NCBI GenBank assembly: GCA_019916065.1
Contig: CM034241.1
Location: 3,975,062 to 4,039,061, forward strand
Direction of reading: 5' to 3'
From: Vitellaria paradoxa
Taxonomy: Eukaryota; Streptophyta; Magnoliopsida; Ericales; Sapotaceae
DNA: 64,000 nt
Numbering within the stretch: the first letter of the stretch is position 1; each line of letters begins with the position of its first letter. The position numbers and the translations under genes are program-made. The notes beneath the pieces are model-generated. The model had not been told where the DNA came from. It searched no databases and was given only the letters and a program-made list of their open reading frames with translations. Below, in pieces: positions 24,738-35,901 of this stretch.

Positions 24738-25708
24738 TAAGAGCCGTTTGATAACGCTATCATTTTTCTACTTATGTTTTTATGTCTATGTTTTTTATTT
24801 TTTTTTGTTTCATATTGTCTTTTTTTTTTCTTAAATGAAAAATGAAACTGCATTTTTTGTTTATAATTATTAATTTTTTATTTTTATAATATATTTAATT
24901 TTATTATTTTTTAAAAATTAATTGAATTTAATAAATATATTTTATATTAATTTAATTTAATTTAATTATATTATTTATTAGAAACAATTGAATGAAATAA
25001 AAATATTATATCATTAAATCTAGTAAATATAAAATATATTAATTATAATTTAAATATACTATTTACTAAAAATAATTGAATAAATATATTTCGTAATAAT
25101 TTAAATAATTTAATTACGATATTTTTTAAAAATAATTTAATAAAATATATTATATATAGTTAAATTAATTATTATAAATTAATTATTGAATTAAACTAAA
25201 TTATATAATTAAATTATATTATTTATTAAAAATAATTTAGTAAAATATATTTATGTTAATTAAATTATTTAATAAATATAAATTAATATGTTTTATTTTA
25301 TTATTTATTAAAAATAATTTGATAACATATATTTCCTATTAATTAAATTAACTAATTTAATTTAATTATTTATTATAAATAAATTAATAATGTATATTAC
25401 ACATTAATTTAAGTATATTATTTATTAAAAATAATTTTAGTTTAATAAAATACTTGAATAAAATATTTTATTTTAATATGATGTAACAAAATTGGTCAAA
25501 ATATTAAAATTGACAAAATATTTGTAACAGAAAAAGAAAGTAAAGTGAAAACATTTTTTTTGTTTACATTTTTCTATTTAAATTTTTATTTTTTTGGAAA
25601 TAAAAAAATAAATAGATTTAACAAATATATTTTTGTTACCAATTTACAAATGTTTAAAAATATAAATGAAAAAACAGAAAACAAAAACGTTTCCAAACGG
25701 AATCTTAG
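24738..25708. mobile_element. Large A+T-rich TIR element (non-autonomous)
   Basis: The left end reads taagagccgtttgataacg, and the right end on the opposite strand reads taagattccgtttggaaacg. Between them lies almost pure A/T sequence with recurrent tttattaaaaataattta strings and no coding capacity. Its ends and interior resemble the element at 54244-55290. The superfamily is not clear to me, because no certain target-site duplication was found. Confidence 0.6.
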
Positions 25709-25810
25709 TAGTTAGTTTCTTGACTTTTTGTTAATTTAATATTTTTATCTTTTAATATTTAAAAGTTCAAAATATAATAAGGTAAATGTAAGAAAAATGA
25801 AAAAGAAAAT

Positions 25811-26037
25811 AGATTTAAAAAAATGGAAAAAGAAATAGGAATGAGAATTTCAAAAGAATTATCATGTTTTGTACGCGAAAGAACATAAAAGAAAATTGAC
25901 TACGGTAAATTGGTTATCAACGTAGAAATTATTAGAAATAAGGGCTAACTAGAAAGTTGAAATGCCCAAATAAATATTAAAAAAGTCATTTATAGTACAA
26001 CATTTAAAATGAGAACGGAAACGTGCGTTTCTTTTTC
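25811..26037 (+). repeat. Duplicated segment, copy B (partner 24343-24570)
   Basis: Second copy of the segment described at 24343-24570, with scattered substitutions. Both end shortly after an acatttaaaa(a/t)gagaac string. Confidence 0.85.
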
Positions 26038-26157
26038 AGGGCAGTGTTTGCGGGAAAGGCAGAGGATGATGTGAAAGTAATGTTAGGTCGGTAATGCTAA
26101 AGTCGAGTGTCGTTAAATTTTAATAATTTAATTGTTTAAAAATAAATATATTTTTTA

Positions 26158-26500
26158 ATATAAAAAAATATAAATACATTTAAACTGTAAAATTTTAATC
26201 TAACGATTCCCAATCTTAAATCTCCGAATTAATATTACATTTAATATTAGCTCCCCAAATCCGTATTTGTATATAAAAAAAATATAAATACATTTAAACT
26301 GTAAAATTTTAATCTAACGATTCTCAATCTTAAATCTCCGAATTAATATTACATTTAATATTAGCTCCCCAAATCCGTATTTGTATATAAAAAAAATATA
26401 AATACATTTAAACTGTAAAATTTTAATCTAACGATTCTCAATCTTAAATCTCCGAATTAATATTACATTTAATATTAGCTCCCCAAATCCGTATTTGTTT
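26158..26500 (+). repeat. Tandem array, three copies of 114 bp
   Basis: The string tctccgaattaatattacat starts at 26221, 26335 and 26449, an exact 114-bp period. Copies differ by very few bases (for example gattcc versus gattct). There is no coding potential. Confidence 0.95.
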
Positions 26501-27053
26501 GGGTGACTTGGAAGAGGGATTGAACTTGCAATTTCCTAGGAGCCATAAAATTAGAAGGGATTAAAAATATGGAAAATGGTATATATTTCATCCCAAGAGG
26601 GAGGTGAGACAGATAGCTCCGTTTGAAATTTTAAAAAATTTTAAAAATTCTCTAAAAGTTTTCAATTATCTTTAATTAAATTTTGTAATATATCATTTTT
26701 TTTATATCACTTTAATACCAACTTTTAATTTTTTTTAACCTTTTTAGAAGTTCAATCATCCCCAATATGTCCCTTATTCATAGATTTAATTCCCATTAAA
26801 ATCTAAGAATTCAAAATTATTTTATGTGACATTTTACGTCAAACTGTATCTTTTATCTTACTTTACATCTACTAACCAAACACGAAAAAATAATTATGCA
26901 TAAAAAATAAATCTCATGTTATATTCAATTACATATATTAACTCATGATATTACTTATCTTTTTATATTCAATTCATCTAATTAAACGTAGCTTAAATGT
27001 TACCAAACACGGCATTGAAGATATGATCTTGATGAGAAACTTTAAATTTGCAA

Positions 27054-27093
<40 letters not shown>
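27054..27093. repeat. (AAT)n microsatellite
   Basis: About 13 uninterrupted AAT/ATA units. Confidence 0.95.
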
Positions 27094-27096
<3 letters not shown>

Positions 27097-27803
27097 TAAA
27101 TTATAAAATTAATTTACAGAAAAATGTAATTCATTATATTTTTAATGTAGAGTGATGCACATAATGTGTTATTATTACTTTATTTGTGTAATCTAATTAT
27201 TTAGGGATCGATGTGAAAGAAAAATAACATGGTAATTAAAAATTTAAAATATGTTAAATGACTTAATTAGAGTTATTTTTTGGAAGATGTTTGATTGAAA
27301 ATTTAAAATTAATAGGAGGTTAAAGAGTATTATAGAAAATTAAAAAAATATTATCAAAATTGAAATTTCATTTATTTTTTAGGCTTCAACGGTATTCTTA
27401 GGCTGTATTTGGATCAATGGCAAATTTGTCAAGAGAGAAATAAATAAATGGATATAGACATAAAATTATTTCTTTATATTTAGCTTGTAACGAAAAATAT
27501 AAGAGAAAAAGTATGAAATTTGAGAAATTAAAAATCATTTAATTATAATGTTAATTTATTGATGAATAATTTTTATTTTCTTATATCATTTTAATCTATT
27601 CAAGTATAAAATCATGCATTTTATATTTGATATTTTTTACTTTTTTTTCTACCAGTTGAAGGCTTATTACTTGAAAATAATAATAACCTATTAAAAAATA
27701 AAAATATTAACAAAGTAGCATTTTTAATAAATAAATAAAGAAGTTATTGGGTAGGACAACCCCATGCATACATAAACATGCCAAAAGTAGCTTCATGCTA
27801 GAA

Positions 27804-28924
27804 TTAATTAATAGGTGGAGGTTGAATCCATACACGGTCCCCGTTGTCGACCTTACCCAGCCACCCTTTGTATATGCAACATTCTTCTTCTTCTTCTTCT
27901 TCATACTTGTAGCTTTTACCATTCTCCAAGCAGTAAAACTTCAAATTCCAATGGTAGTCGTGGTAATAGATCTTGTTTCCAATTTTAGCTGAAACTGAGA
28001 ATGAGAACGGCGAAGTATGACCGATAAAAATGGCATGATTTTCCAACCTTGTGATCCTAATCCATCGCACAAAAGACCAGCTAAACCTAAACACGTGACA
28101 CTCGTCTGCGAGCTCATCAAGCTTCTCAGCGTTGAGACAACACACCAGCAAGAGTTGCTGTTGGCATTCAAGGACGTTAAATGATCCAGTAGGTTTGGTC
28201 AACAAATCTGAACATAACGAGAGTACCAATGCGAGAGACACAACAGAGATATCCAATGGGCCCAGAGGAGACCAGGGTCTGAATTTCATGGGTTAATTGC
28301 CTAGCGTAGGTTAGAGTGGTCCACTTTTGTTAAGCTGGTAGCACGTGCTAATGTAACTGTGCCCCAACTGTGGCAGTCATGAAGAACAAAGATGGCACAA
28401 TCATCCTTGCTGGGATCTGAAGAGAAAGTGGCATGGGAGAAGGGTTGGTAGTCGTAGAGGTGATAGTGCAAATCGGGGAGTGGGATGGTCTGTTTAGTGA
28501 AAGGTGAAAATAATAATAATGTTATGAGACAAAATTTTCTCTCTCTTTCGAGAGCAAAAAGCAGCCAACCATGAGTGGAAGCACAGATTTTGGCACGGTG
28601 ATCAGAGGTAATATTCGTATTCATTAAATCATTTATAGCATAAGGGTTTCGGTGGATTGGATCAAATAACTTACTTGTGCAGACCCTTAATCCGGAGGAG
28701 GAGGAGGAGGAGGAGGGAGGCAAGTAGTCCTTCCACTCTCGGGTCACCAGCCATGGAAGTTTATCCACAGTCCGATTCTCCGTAAATGTTGCTCGTCTCC
28801 AACTCTTACAAACCAAACGGCACCGAATTACATCTCCAGAATAAAGTTCTTCTGCTATCTTTCTCAGTAAATCTGCTGGTAGCTCCGACCATTGCCGCTA
28901 CTGCCGGTCCTCCTCGTGGTTCAT
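27804..28924 (-). pseudogene. F-box/DUF295 (SKIP23-like) gene, disrupted
   Basis: The minus strand encodes an F-box WSELPADLLRKIAEELYSGD with RLVCKSWRRATF following, then a DUF295-type body and a C-terminal block with IRITRLENHAIFIGHTSPFS and IYKGWLGKVDNGDRVW. Intact relatives are SCF ubiquitin-ligase substrate receptors. Here the frame is broken at least three times. A TAG at 28898-28900 separates the only plausible in-frame ATG (28924) from the F-box. The frame then shifts at about 28310-28340, before a QKWTTL block. It shifts again at about 28180-28185, between a CCVSRIGTLVMF block and NVLECQQQLLLVC. Splicing does not explain these, because no acceptor/donor signals fit. A trinucleotide GAA-type run codes a Glu tract near the end. 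I call it a pseudogene, or a gene surviving only as fragments. Confidence 0.8.
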
Positions 28925-31177
28925 ACCTACTTTCATCTTCAACTTCTTCGTCTTCTTCTTTTTCTTCTTCACATTACTACTACTTTTTATTGCGTCTGTA
29001 TATCCCGACCTTTTCTCAACCAACTTACACTTATCTAGTGAAGATACATATCCTCTTTTCCTCAACAAATTCTGGACTCTTTTGAGTTCTATGTCGATTA
29101 CTACATGTATGATTGACAACTGGGGCAAATAAACAATTTCTAACAAATCAAAAATGCAAAAATTAAATTAAAAATAAAAAGATTAACCAGATTAATATTA
29201 ATTGTGGTCAAATTTATGGCCAAAAAAGTATCCATAACTCAACACTAACCCGAAATGAAACTAAATAAAACTCGCCACCAATAGACTGTTTGAACAAATG
29301 ACTTGTCCAAAAATAAAGAAAATTGAAGGACAGAAGAAATCATCCTATTTTATTATATAGATATAAAAGTATATATTATATAATTTCATTTGTCATATTA
29401 TATTTAATTTATTCTACCTTTCATATTAATCTTAAAAATACTGAAAAAAAAAAAGAAAAAACGTAACGGTGCAAAAAATAGTGTGAGTTGTTTTCTCTCA
29501 TGGTGATGCCAAGCACTTAATAAAAAAAATGAAAAAGAAGCTGCCTGCTTTGTTCCTAAATAATGAAATAGTAAGGATAGTGGAGGAAAGAGATTTATGT
29601 ATATCTAGAATTAACTAGACATAATGATAGGGATTAATTTTCAAAATCCTATAATTCCTCAAACGCAGAATTTCAAGTACACTGGAACTATGTTGGCTAC
29701 ATACTTCCATACACAAGTACGTTATACACATCTACAACTTTTATATCTATGGGGCAAGTTTTAGCAGTCATCTGCAACTTTTAAATTACAATATCCTAAT
29801 GAAAAGGAAAACAATATCTTTAGATAATATGAATTATTGGAAATTATTAAACAAATTTTAAAAATAAATAAATTATATTTATCTAATCAAGTGTAGGTGT
29901 TGTCGACTCTACAAGGGCACTGCTCCAACCCTCCTCCTACCGCACTTCTCGAGCGCATTTGCATTTATACAGAAAAATCAATCAAATTCCTTGGAAGGAA
30001 GAAAGTTAAGGATCATGTATGGTTTTCAATGTTTGGCTTCTATTACTGGCCCATAGTTTTAGCTGCCGATACCTTTCCGTAAGGTCGTTATGTAAAGTTT
30101 GTAAACCCCCTCTGTTACTTACCCCATTACTTATTCTTCTTCATTTTAGTAAAAATTATACATGCGCAAGGCTTCGGGAGTTGATTGCAACCATCATTAA
30201 GCCAGGAAAGGTCAGCTATCTCCCTAGTGATTTTGCATGCAGTACCATTCTTCAGTTTAATGACATTTCCAGCATTAACAAGCTTTAAAAGGCAACAAAC
30301 CAATTTCCAGATGAGGTTGCCCGAGAAACCACTACATGAAGCCAGTTTGACCTCACCCCCTGCAAGGTGATAGTAACTGCACAAAATTCAATACCAGCTG
30401 CAAATTTCTGATCCAGTCAATATAATGAATGTCTACATTCCGATGCTATCTTGAACAAAATGGGGACTTTGATCTCCATGTGATGTCCAAACACTGAGAT
30501 TTTCATCCCAAAAGTTTATATCAAGAAGTTATCGCCCTAAAATTCAGATAAGCATTGCTTTTATCACGGGGAGACAGTTTTGAATTCCATATACATTGCA
30601 TTATACAGCAAAAAAAATAATTTAGAGAGCTGAGGCTAGATCTGGTTACTGAGAAATTGGAGTAAACTTTTTAATCTTTCATTAATATAAGTTTTACGAA
30701 AAAGAAAAAAAAAACAATTATAATCAATTTCCTAGTGCATGTGTGGCATAAACAAAAATGAGAGAAGTGGAAGCACATTAAATCCAAAGCAACAATCTAA
30801 AACCAAAAGGCCCTAACGCATGAAGAGAAAAAGGTGAATTGATTATATTTCTCAGTTTCATGCACTAGTACAATTTAATGTTTCTCACAGTACTTTCTTG
30901 CATATTCCAATATGGATAGGTGCGCAAAGCTGAAAAAGTTGCATAGAATCCAAGGGAAGAAAAAAGGACACTCTGGAAGCTAGTCTATAAAACTCCCAGT
31001 TTTTACAGTACTCAAAAGAACTAGGAAGGTTAAGACAACTTTCCTGAAAAGGTTTCCTCCTCCTAGATGTGTATGAAAGTTGTATTTCTTTTTTACTCTC
31101 TTGAATTTTACCATCCCCTCCCTCTGTCTCTCTCCCTCCTTGAACAGTACCTGTTATCTCTTGAGTATGATTCACAA
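28925..31177. other. Intergenic, no gene recognised
   Basis: Mostly moderate-complexity sequence without a recognisable protein domain. The open frames at about 29900-30385 on both strands are short, overlap each other and show no family motif. Confidence 0.5.
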
Positions 31178-31333
31178 GGGACAGCCTTGGGGCAATGGTA
31201 ATATTGTTCTTTGCAACTTTGAAGTTGCGAGTTTAATACTCAGAAACAGTCTCTATGATTAAAGGTAAGAATATCTGTCTTACCCTTCAAAGATCACAAA
31301 TAAATGGGTGCCTCGCGGAATGCCCATCCCTTC
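31178..31333 (+). mobile_element. SINE of the Au-like type (degenerate)
   Basis: Reads gggacagccttggggcaatggta (A-box region), then ttgcgagtttaatactcaga (B-box region), cagaaacagtctctatg, ggtaagaatatctgt and gcctcgcggaatgccc. The order matches the Au-type plant SINE as I remember it: GCCTTGG-GCAA, GGTTCGAGTCC, GAAACAGCCTCT, GGTAAGRCTGC. Substitutions in the B box indicate an old, inactive copy. No certain target-site duplication was seen. Confidence 0.6.
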
Positions 31334-31823
31334 GTGAATGTCAATAATCAACAAACTATAACTTGAAAATTAGAGTCATTAAAGTAAAGGTTTGATCGGT
31401 TGTTTTATGGTGTGTACTAAATTGCCATGTCTTCCATTTAGTTTTTCGTTAAGGGATTCTCATGTCGCTAATTTTTCATAAGAGATTTTCATGACCGCTT
31501 AACAAAATCTTTGTCAAAATTCACTGGTGGTGGATGGAGTCTTGTCGCCCATGAGAAAGTAAATTTGCTGTGGTAAGAATAGAAAAAAGGGTACAGAGAC
31601 AGAGCATTAGTGTAGTTTGGAGCAGAAATTTACGATGAATGAATAACTGGAAATATTTCTATTTAATTCAAGCAACTGAAACTTTGATGCGTGTGAATAC
31701 AAAGATGTTTTTTATTTACCATGCACAGAAATTGTGCATATGGCAATGCCCATAGCCACATTGTTCCCCCCCCCCCTTTTCTGTCGGCCATCTTTTCTTA
31801 AATCCTAAAGAGCCACAGAAATT

Positions 31824-32833
31824 TCATCTTTCTTTATCCCCGGAAACTGCAATGCTTGAAGCAGATGGTGAACAAAGTCCAACTTCGCTTGCTTTCTTAC
31901 CCGAACTAAACAGCTGCTGTGACTTTTTACACTGAGCAATTGCATCCTCAATTAAGCTCTCAATCTCTGAATTTGCGCTGCTGCTGCTCCTCCGGAGGAA
32001 CTCTTAACTCATAGAACCCACTTGAATTAATGGAAAATGACAACGATGAGAAGGAAGAATCACCAGATGAGGAGGACGAAGATGAAGACTTCGTTCCAAA
32101 ATTCCGTTTGATTGCCCCAGAAAACGACTTCCTATAGCCACTGATACCATCATCAACCATTTCTCTGTCGAACCTTTCCATGGTCTTTTCTTTTCTACCT
32201 TATTGTGCTTTGAGACATGTTCAGCTTCATTAGAGGCTGCCTTGGAATAATTGGATTCATTTGAGCAAGCTGGCTTGCTAAAGAAAGACTTCAGATAAGC
32301 CCGCGAAGCCTTGAGCTTTTGATCGAATAAAGATTGCTTAATCAGCTTGAGCTTCTTGGACCAAGGCTTCTTTGGATTATCAGAAATGGACCCACTCAAT
32401 TCAGTGGACCATTCGAAGAAATATTGATCTGGGTTTAGTTCAGCACTTACCTGGCAAGACTCTGATGGTGATACATTGGTTGATTCCAATGGGGTTCTTG
32501 TGTTAAGTAGTGGGTGTTGTAGAGCTTGTGAAGGAAATGTTGTAGTCTTCATCTTCGGAGGCCTCTTTTGGGTTAGAGTTTTGGAGGAGTTTTTGGACCA
32601 TTTGTAAACGTGGAGGAAGGGGGAGTGGGAGGAGTTTTCCGTTGTAGAAGAGTTCATCTGCTGGGGAAGATGTTGTTTCTCTTATTGGGAGAAGAAGACA
32701 TTTGGAACTCGAATTCTCTGGTTTGTGAGAGGGAGTTTAGGGAGTAACAGAAGAAATTAGAGGAAGAGCTCACTTCCGTATCTACGTAGTGTTCTTCGTC
32801 TGCATGGTTACGTGATGGGAGATTGGTGGCCAT
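31824..32833 (-). pseudogene. MAKR/BKI1-type membrane-associated kinase regulator, frameshifted
   Basis: The minus strand carries the family landmarks in order: MATNLPSRNHADEEHYVD at the start, SSNFFCYSLNS with TREFEFQMSS, PADELFYNGKLLPLPLPPRL, DQYFFEWSTELSGSISD, WSKKLKLIKQSLFDQKLKAS, GYRKSFSGAIKRNF, and NSEIESLIEDAIAQCKKSQ at the end. They fall in different frames. Shifts are needed near 32690, 32510, 32185 and 32000, and each continuing frame ends in a stop soon after. Intact relatives are intronless, plasma-membrane-anchored peptides of roughly 300 residues that regulate receptor kinases; the closest I recall are MAKR3/MAKR4. A (CT)n run at about 32845-32872 lies in the former leader. Assembly indels could mimic this, but the neighbouring long genes are clean. 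Confidence 0.82.
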
Positions 32834-32841
32834 TTCATCTG

Positions 32842-32876
<35 letters not shown>

Positions 32877-35800
32877 GATTTTTGTGGGGAGCTGAGCTTA
32901 ATGAAGGAAGAGGAATGGCAGAGCATCCTTTAAAGCAGAGACGGTGCCAAATTAGAAAAGCATAAAAAACTGCAGGGATCTTTCAGATTTTTTTTTTCTT
33001 TTTGCCTTTTTGGTTTTTTATACATCTTGGATATTTCCAAATTACAAAAATGCAGGAAAAAGAAAAAATTTGATTTCTTTCCACTGTGATTTATTCTGGT
33101 TTGTAAAATCAAACCTTCTAAATTAGTACAAAATTCTAATGGTTCTCTGTACTATTTGTCAATTGATTTTGAGTTAAATACTTTAAAATGGAGTTAGATT
33201 TCAGAAGAATTTTTTCCTTTTTATTTCTAAATTTATATTATCTCACATACTCAGTGTACTAATTTTTTTTTCCATACAGAGTCATATGTGAAAGGAGGCA
33301 TGTAGAGATTTATCTTACACCAAGTCTGCTAAATCAAAATAAGATTTTAACGGGACTTTTTATTCCTCATCCGTGAATTTTGACTTCGATATTTTAACGT
33401 TGGCCCCTCTTGACTTGGCACCCACTAAGTTTTGCATCTGTTAGCAGCCACTGACTTGTATTGCACATTTAATGTGTGCATTACATTGGTACGGCCTTTA
33501 TGCCATTGCATTCATTTGAATTATATGGTGACTATGTTAGTTTTTTTTTTTAAGCAAAATTCAGTTCTTTGCTGTAAAAATGTGGATATTGAGAGGAAAC
33601 AGTAAAAGCTTTGTAGGATTCTATGAATTTTTTCAAATGTACTATAGGATTCAATTAGAAAAAGGGTTGGCTTGATGGAAGACAGTGGACTGAAAGCCAT
33701 AGTGAATTGCCTCAAACTAGATCAATTACTGATGTAGATGCTAGTTAAATAAACTATATTTAGAGTACTATTTGGAAATTGTGGCAGACCTTGTTCTCTC
33801 CACTTCCATGATTTTATTGGGAAGTTCAATTATAGCAAATGATTCTGGCATTTTCCTGTGACACCTCCAACTGCTCTGTCAGAAGAATTCAAATTTTGAC
33901 ACTTTGAAAATTTTCCTAATATTTTCTCATGACTGGCTCTATATCATCCCCACAAGTGTGCGCGTAGACTCTGTTCAAACGACTTTAATTCTTTTGGCTT
34001 ATTTCTTTGTATCTCTTATGCGGACATTTTTTGTGCTTCTTTGGCCTTTTTAACTGCAATGGAGAATGCAAAGTCCTTTGTTAAGATTTAATCACAATTA
34101 GTCAGTAATCAAAGAAAATCAATTTTGTTCACAAAAATTACGAACTAGACTTTATTTCATGGAGCAATCAGGAATGAAAAATGGGGTATCAATTGTATCC
34201 CAGTGGCCTTCATGCTCCAACAGTTGAAACTCTAGAGTGTATGTGTTAACATATATTTGTATGGAATACTTGCTCGACTCAAAGTGCATCCAATCACTAT
34301 GTCTTCTACTAGGTCGACCCATGTGAGATGGTTGCCCTAGCCTTTGTCTCAGTCTGGTTGCCCTTGGGCCTTAGCCCAAGTTGGTTGCCCCTTGCTCATT
34401 GGCCTAGGGAGTTGCCCTAGCCCTAAGGTTTGTTGGGCTTGCCCTTGGGCCGGCTCTGGTCTTCTATCACATATTTCTTTAACATGTCAGTTGATAAGCC
34501 ACAATAGATCCATTTTTCGCAACAGTGCCTATCCCTCAATTTCACAACTTGCATGTTGTTTATCCTTATTTAGTTGGGCACAAGGGCAAACCTAGGAAGA
34601 GGTAATGGAGGTAAGTGATTCTTGATTTTGGACATAAAATTACCAAAATACACTCGGTATTTTAGTTTTGTTAGAAAATGAAATTAATTCAAAATTAGAG
34701 GTATTTTGGCTTTTAAGTTAAGGTTAACTCCAAATTTTTAAGCATAAAATAAATGTTCAAGAACCGAATCCAAGTATTTTTTGTGAAATAAAATGTATCT
34801 TTCCACTAAACTATTGAATACTTTTGTACATAATATTAAAAAATATGACATAATAAATTTTACAAATAATTAAGCTTAACAATAATAATATTTTTTTAGT
34901 AATGAGAGATATTCTTATTAAATTTCAGGCTCTGCGATCAGTTAAACCATTAAATTGTAAAAAAATATATATTCATAGGTTTAATATTTAATAATAATTT
35001 TATACATTCTTAAAAATTAATATTATTTTGTAGTGAACCCATCTCTTTTTGCTTGGGTGATGACAAAATTAAGAAAAATAGAAGAGAGAGTGAAAAGAAA
35101 ATGGAAGAGTTTGAGGACTTCAGGCCTTCTAAAGAGAATAAATTTTCAGGAAATTTCTAATTAAAAATCTTGAATTATACATTACAAGTGTATTTATAAT
35201 AGTTGTAATAACTAATTCTTAACTAACTAATTTGTGTACCTAATTGCAATAACTAATTCCTAACTAATCTATAGACCCACTAATTTGGCTTCATAATATA
35301 TATTTTTTTCTACAATCTTAACATAACGCGTTATTTTTTTTTTCTTGAATATGTCTTATGCCAATCAGTCCCTGGACACCTGACCTGACACACTCCAGTA
35401 ATGTGACTAAACTTGGTGAATTGACAAGGCTGCCTTCTCTTCTAGTAATCCGACAAAAGTGCCTGCACTTGTACACCAATCCTCGCCCCATTGTTCTTTG
35501 CATTTATTGTAACTATCCCACACATATTGATGGCTTCATTAATTAAAAATGTCATTAGCAATGACGCCTTTGACCTTGCTTTGGTAAATACGTCTAATTT
35601 GACTTTATTTTGGTATATACTCCTCACTCCATCTCTAACTAGGAAAAATAAATAAAATAAAATAAAAAGCCAAGAACTGTCAAGAGAGAGCATTACTTCA
35701 CATTTGAAAACTCTTATCCACTAAGATTAACTCTGTTTATATTTTGGGTACAAGATCATCAATTATTAACAATTGAGAATCAATGCCAATAAACTGCCAT

Positions 35801-35901
35801 GAATTTCCAGGAATGTTGGAATAACGCCGAGAGTGAATACATTTGTATAACGTTCTAAGCTGGTGTACATATTATCTGTCAGAGAAAACAGTTTCTAGCA
35901 A
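32834..35901. other. Intergenic, no gene recognised
   Basis: No domain-bearing frame. A locally repetitive G+C-richer patch at about 34325-34460 repeats ggttgccc-tagcc-type strings. Poly-T and A/T tracts fill most of the rest. The part closest to 35902 probably includes the 3' UTR of the lipin gene. Confidence 0.5.

Larger units (their letters stand above)
23220..27803. other. Intergenic repeat-rich region
   Basis: No gene recognised. It holds a short duplication aacattaaggaacccaaatt at about 23678-23735, the 24.7-25.7 kb TIR element with flanking duplicated segments, a 3 x 114-bp tandem array and an (AAT)n run at 27054-27093. Confidence 0.6.

Noticed and set aside
26158..26500. CRISPR-like array
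   Set aside because: The whole 114-bp unit is repeated with no unique spacers, and the host is a plant.
29880..30400. Possible unrecognised multi-exon gene from overlapping short frames
   Set aside because: Frames on both strands overlap equally and carry no family signature; splice signals alone are not enough.
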